Origin: UBA2185 sp964564625
Lineage (GTDB): Bacteria > Desulfobacterota > Syntrophia > Syntrophales > UBA2185
Assembly (NCBI GenBank): GCA_964564625.1
Contig: CAZMBE010000003.1
Location: 62,001 to 126,000 of the forward strand
DNA length: 64,000 bases
Direction of reading: 5' to 3'
This document shows positions 64,000-64,000 of this stretch, one piece after another; within the stretch, counting starts at the first letter, position 1; the number at the start of each line of letters is the position of its first letter. Both the position numbers and the translations under genes were made by a program. The notes beneath the pieces were generated by a model. The model made no database searches, was not told the DNA's origin, and saw nothing but the letters and a program-made list of their open reading frames with translations.

Positions 64000-64000
64000 A

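Overview
The window looks like chromosomal DNA of an anaerobic bacterium of the former Deltaproteobacteria (Desulfobacterota), probably a syntrophic or fermentative lineage. Supporting points are the paired 2-hydroxyacyl-CoA dehydratase/benzoyl-CoA-reductase-type subunits, the DUF169 protein, two radical SAM proteins, a Gram-negative envelope (Lnt, CorC, lytic transglycosylases, lipoproteins), the order tRNA-Leu/tig/clpP/clpX/lon, and a panB operon with a structured leader. The species assignment is inference. No transposase, integrase, prophage, CRISPR array or rRNA gene was seen. Five tRNA genes are present.

Layout. 1-6.7 kb is an accessory-looking, AT-rich segment. It holds the end of a DUF169 gene, a stand-alone Cache-domain protein, a two-module NDK-like protein, a MerR-type HTH/class III nucleotide cyclase, a B12-binding radical SAM protein and a MORN-repeat secreted protein. 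6.5-10.9 kb is a peptidase cluster: a small membrane protein, an active and an inactive M16 peptidase, and an M20 peptidase. 11.0-14.8 kb is phoH-pgpH-ybeY. It faces, convergently, a block transcribed leftward from 21.2 kb: radical SAM, corC, lnt, prfB (with a programmed +1 frameshift), then a LysM lytic transglycosylase. 21.4-27.5 kb is the protein quality-control block tRNA-Leu, tig, clpP, clpX, lon, tRNA-Val, tRNA-Asp, all leftward.

27.7-35.6 kb is more variable: a DUF2156 protein, an MBL-fold hydrolase, two dehydratase subunits, a secreted hypothetical protein, and a class II photolyase flanked by two PNPOx-like proteins. 35.7-38.4 kb has glnS, tRNA-Gln, tRNA-Pro and a small lytic transglycosylase. 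38.4-46.5 kb has a ComEA-like protein and then one long leftward housekeeping operon, gph-tilS-ftsH-folP-acpS-tsaE-lysC. 46.8-48.6 kb is a rightward pantothenate operon (leader RNA, DUF2520 oxidoreductase, panB), followed by a leftward parvulin lipoprotein and miaA.

50.9-54.7 kb carries a MATE exporter, a SPOR-domain protein, a lipoprotein-type acetolactate decarboxylase and a SleB-like hydrolase. 54.8-59.8 kb is leftward: an FAD dehydrogenase, pepA, and two peptide ABC transporter ATPases without permeases. The right end has a 2-hydroxyacid dehydrogenase, a GYD-domain protein, CstA and the 3' end of an unknown gene.

How the genes fit together. Most blocks are ordinary housekeeping. Several could act together in peptide use: the M16 pair, M20, PepA, the OppD/OppF ATPases and CstA (a peptide/pyruvate carrier family). 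The least explained parts are the HTH-cyclase with its two mirror-image upstream sites beside a B12 radical SAM gene, the degenerate tandem NDK, the dehydratase pair lacking an activator, and the DUF2520-panB pair, where the oxidoreductase may supply the missing ketopantoate reductase step. No databases were searched. Family calls rest on recognised motifs and gene order, and starts on visible ribosome binding sites.
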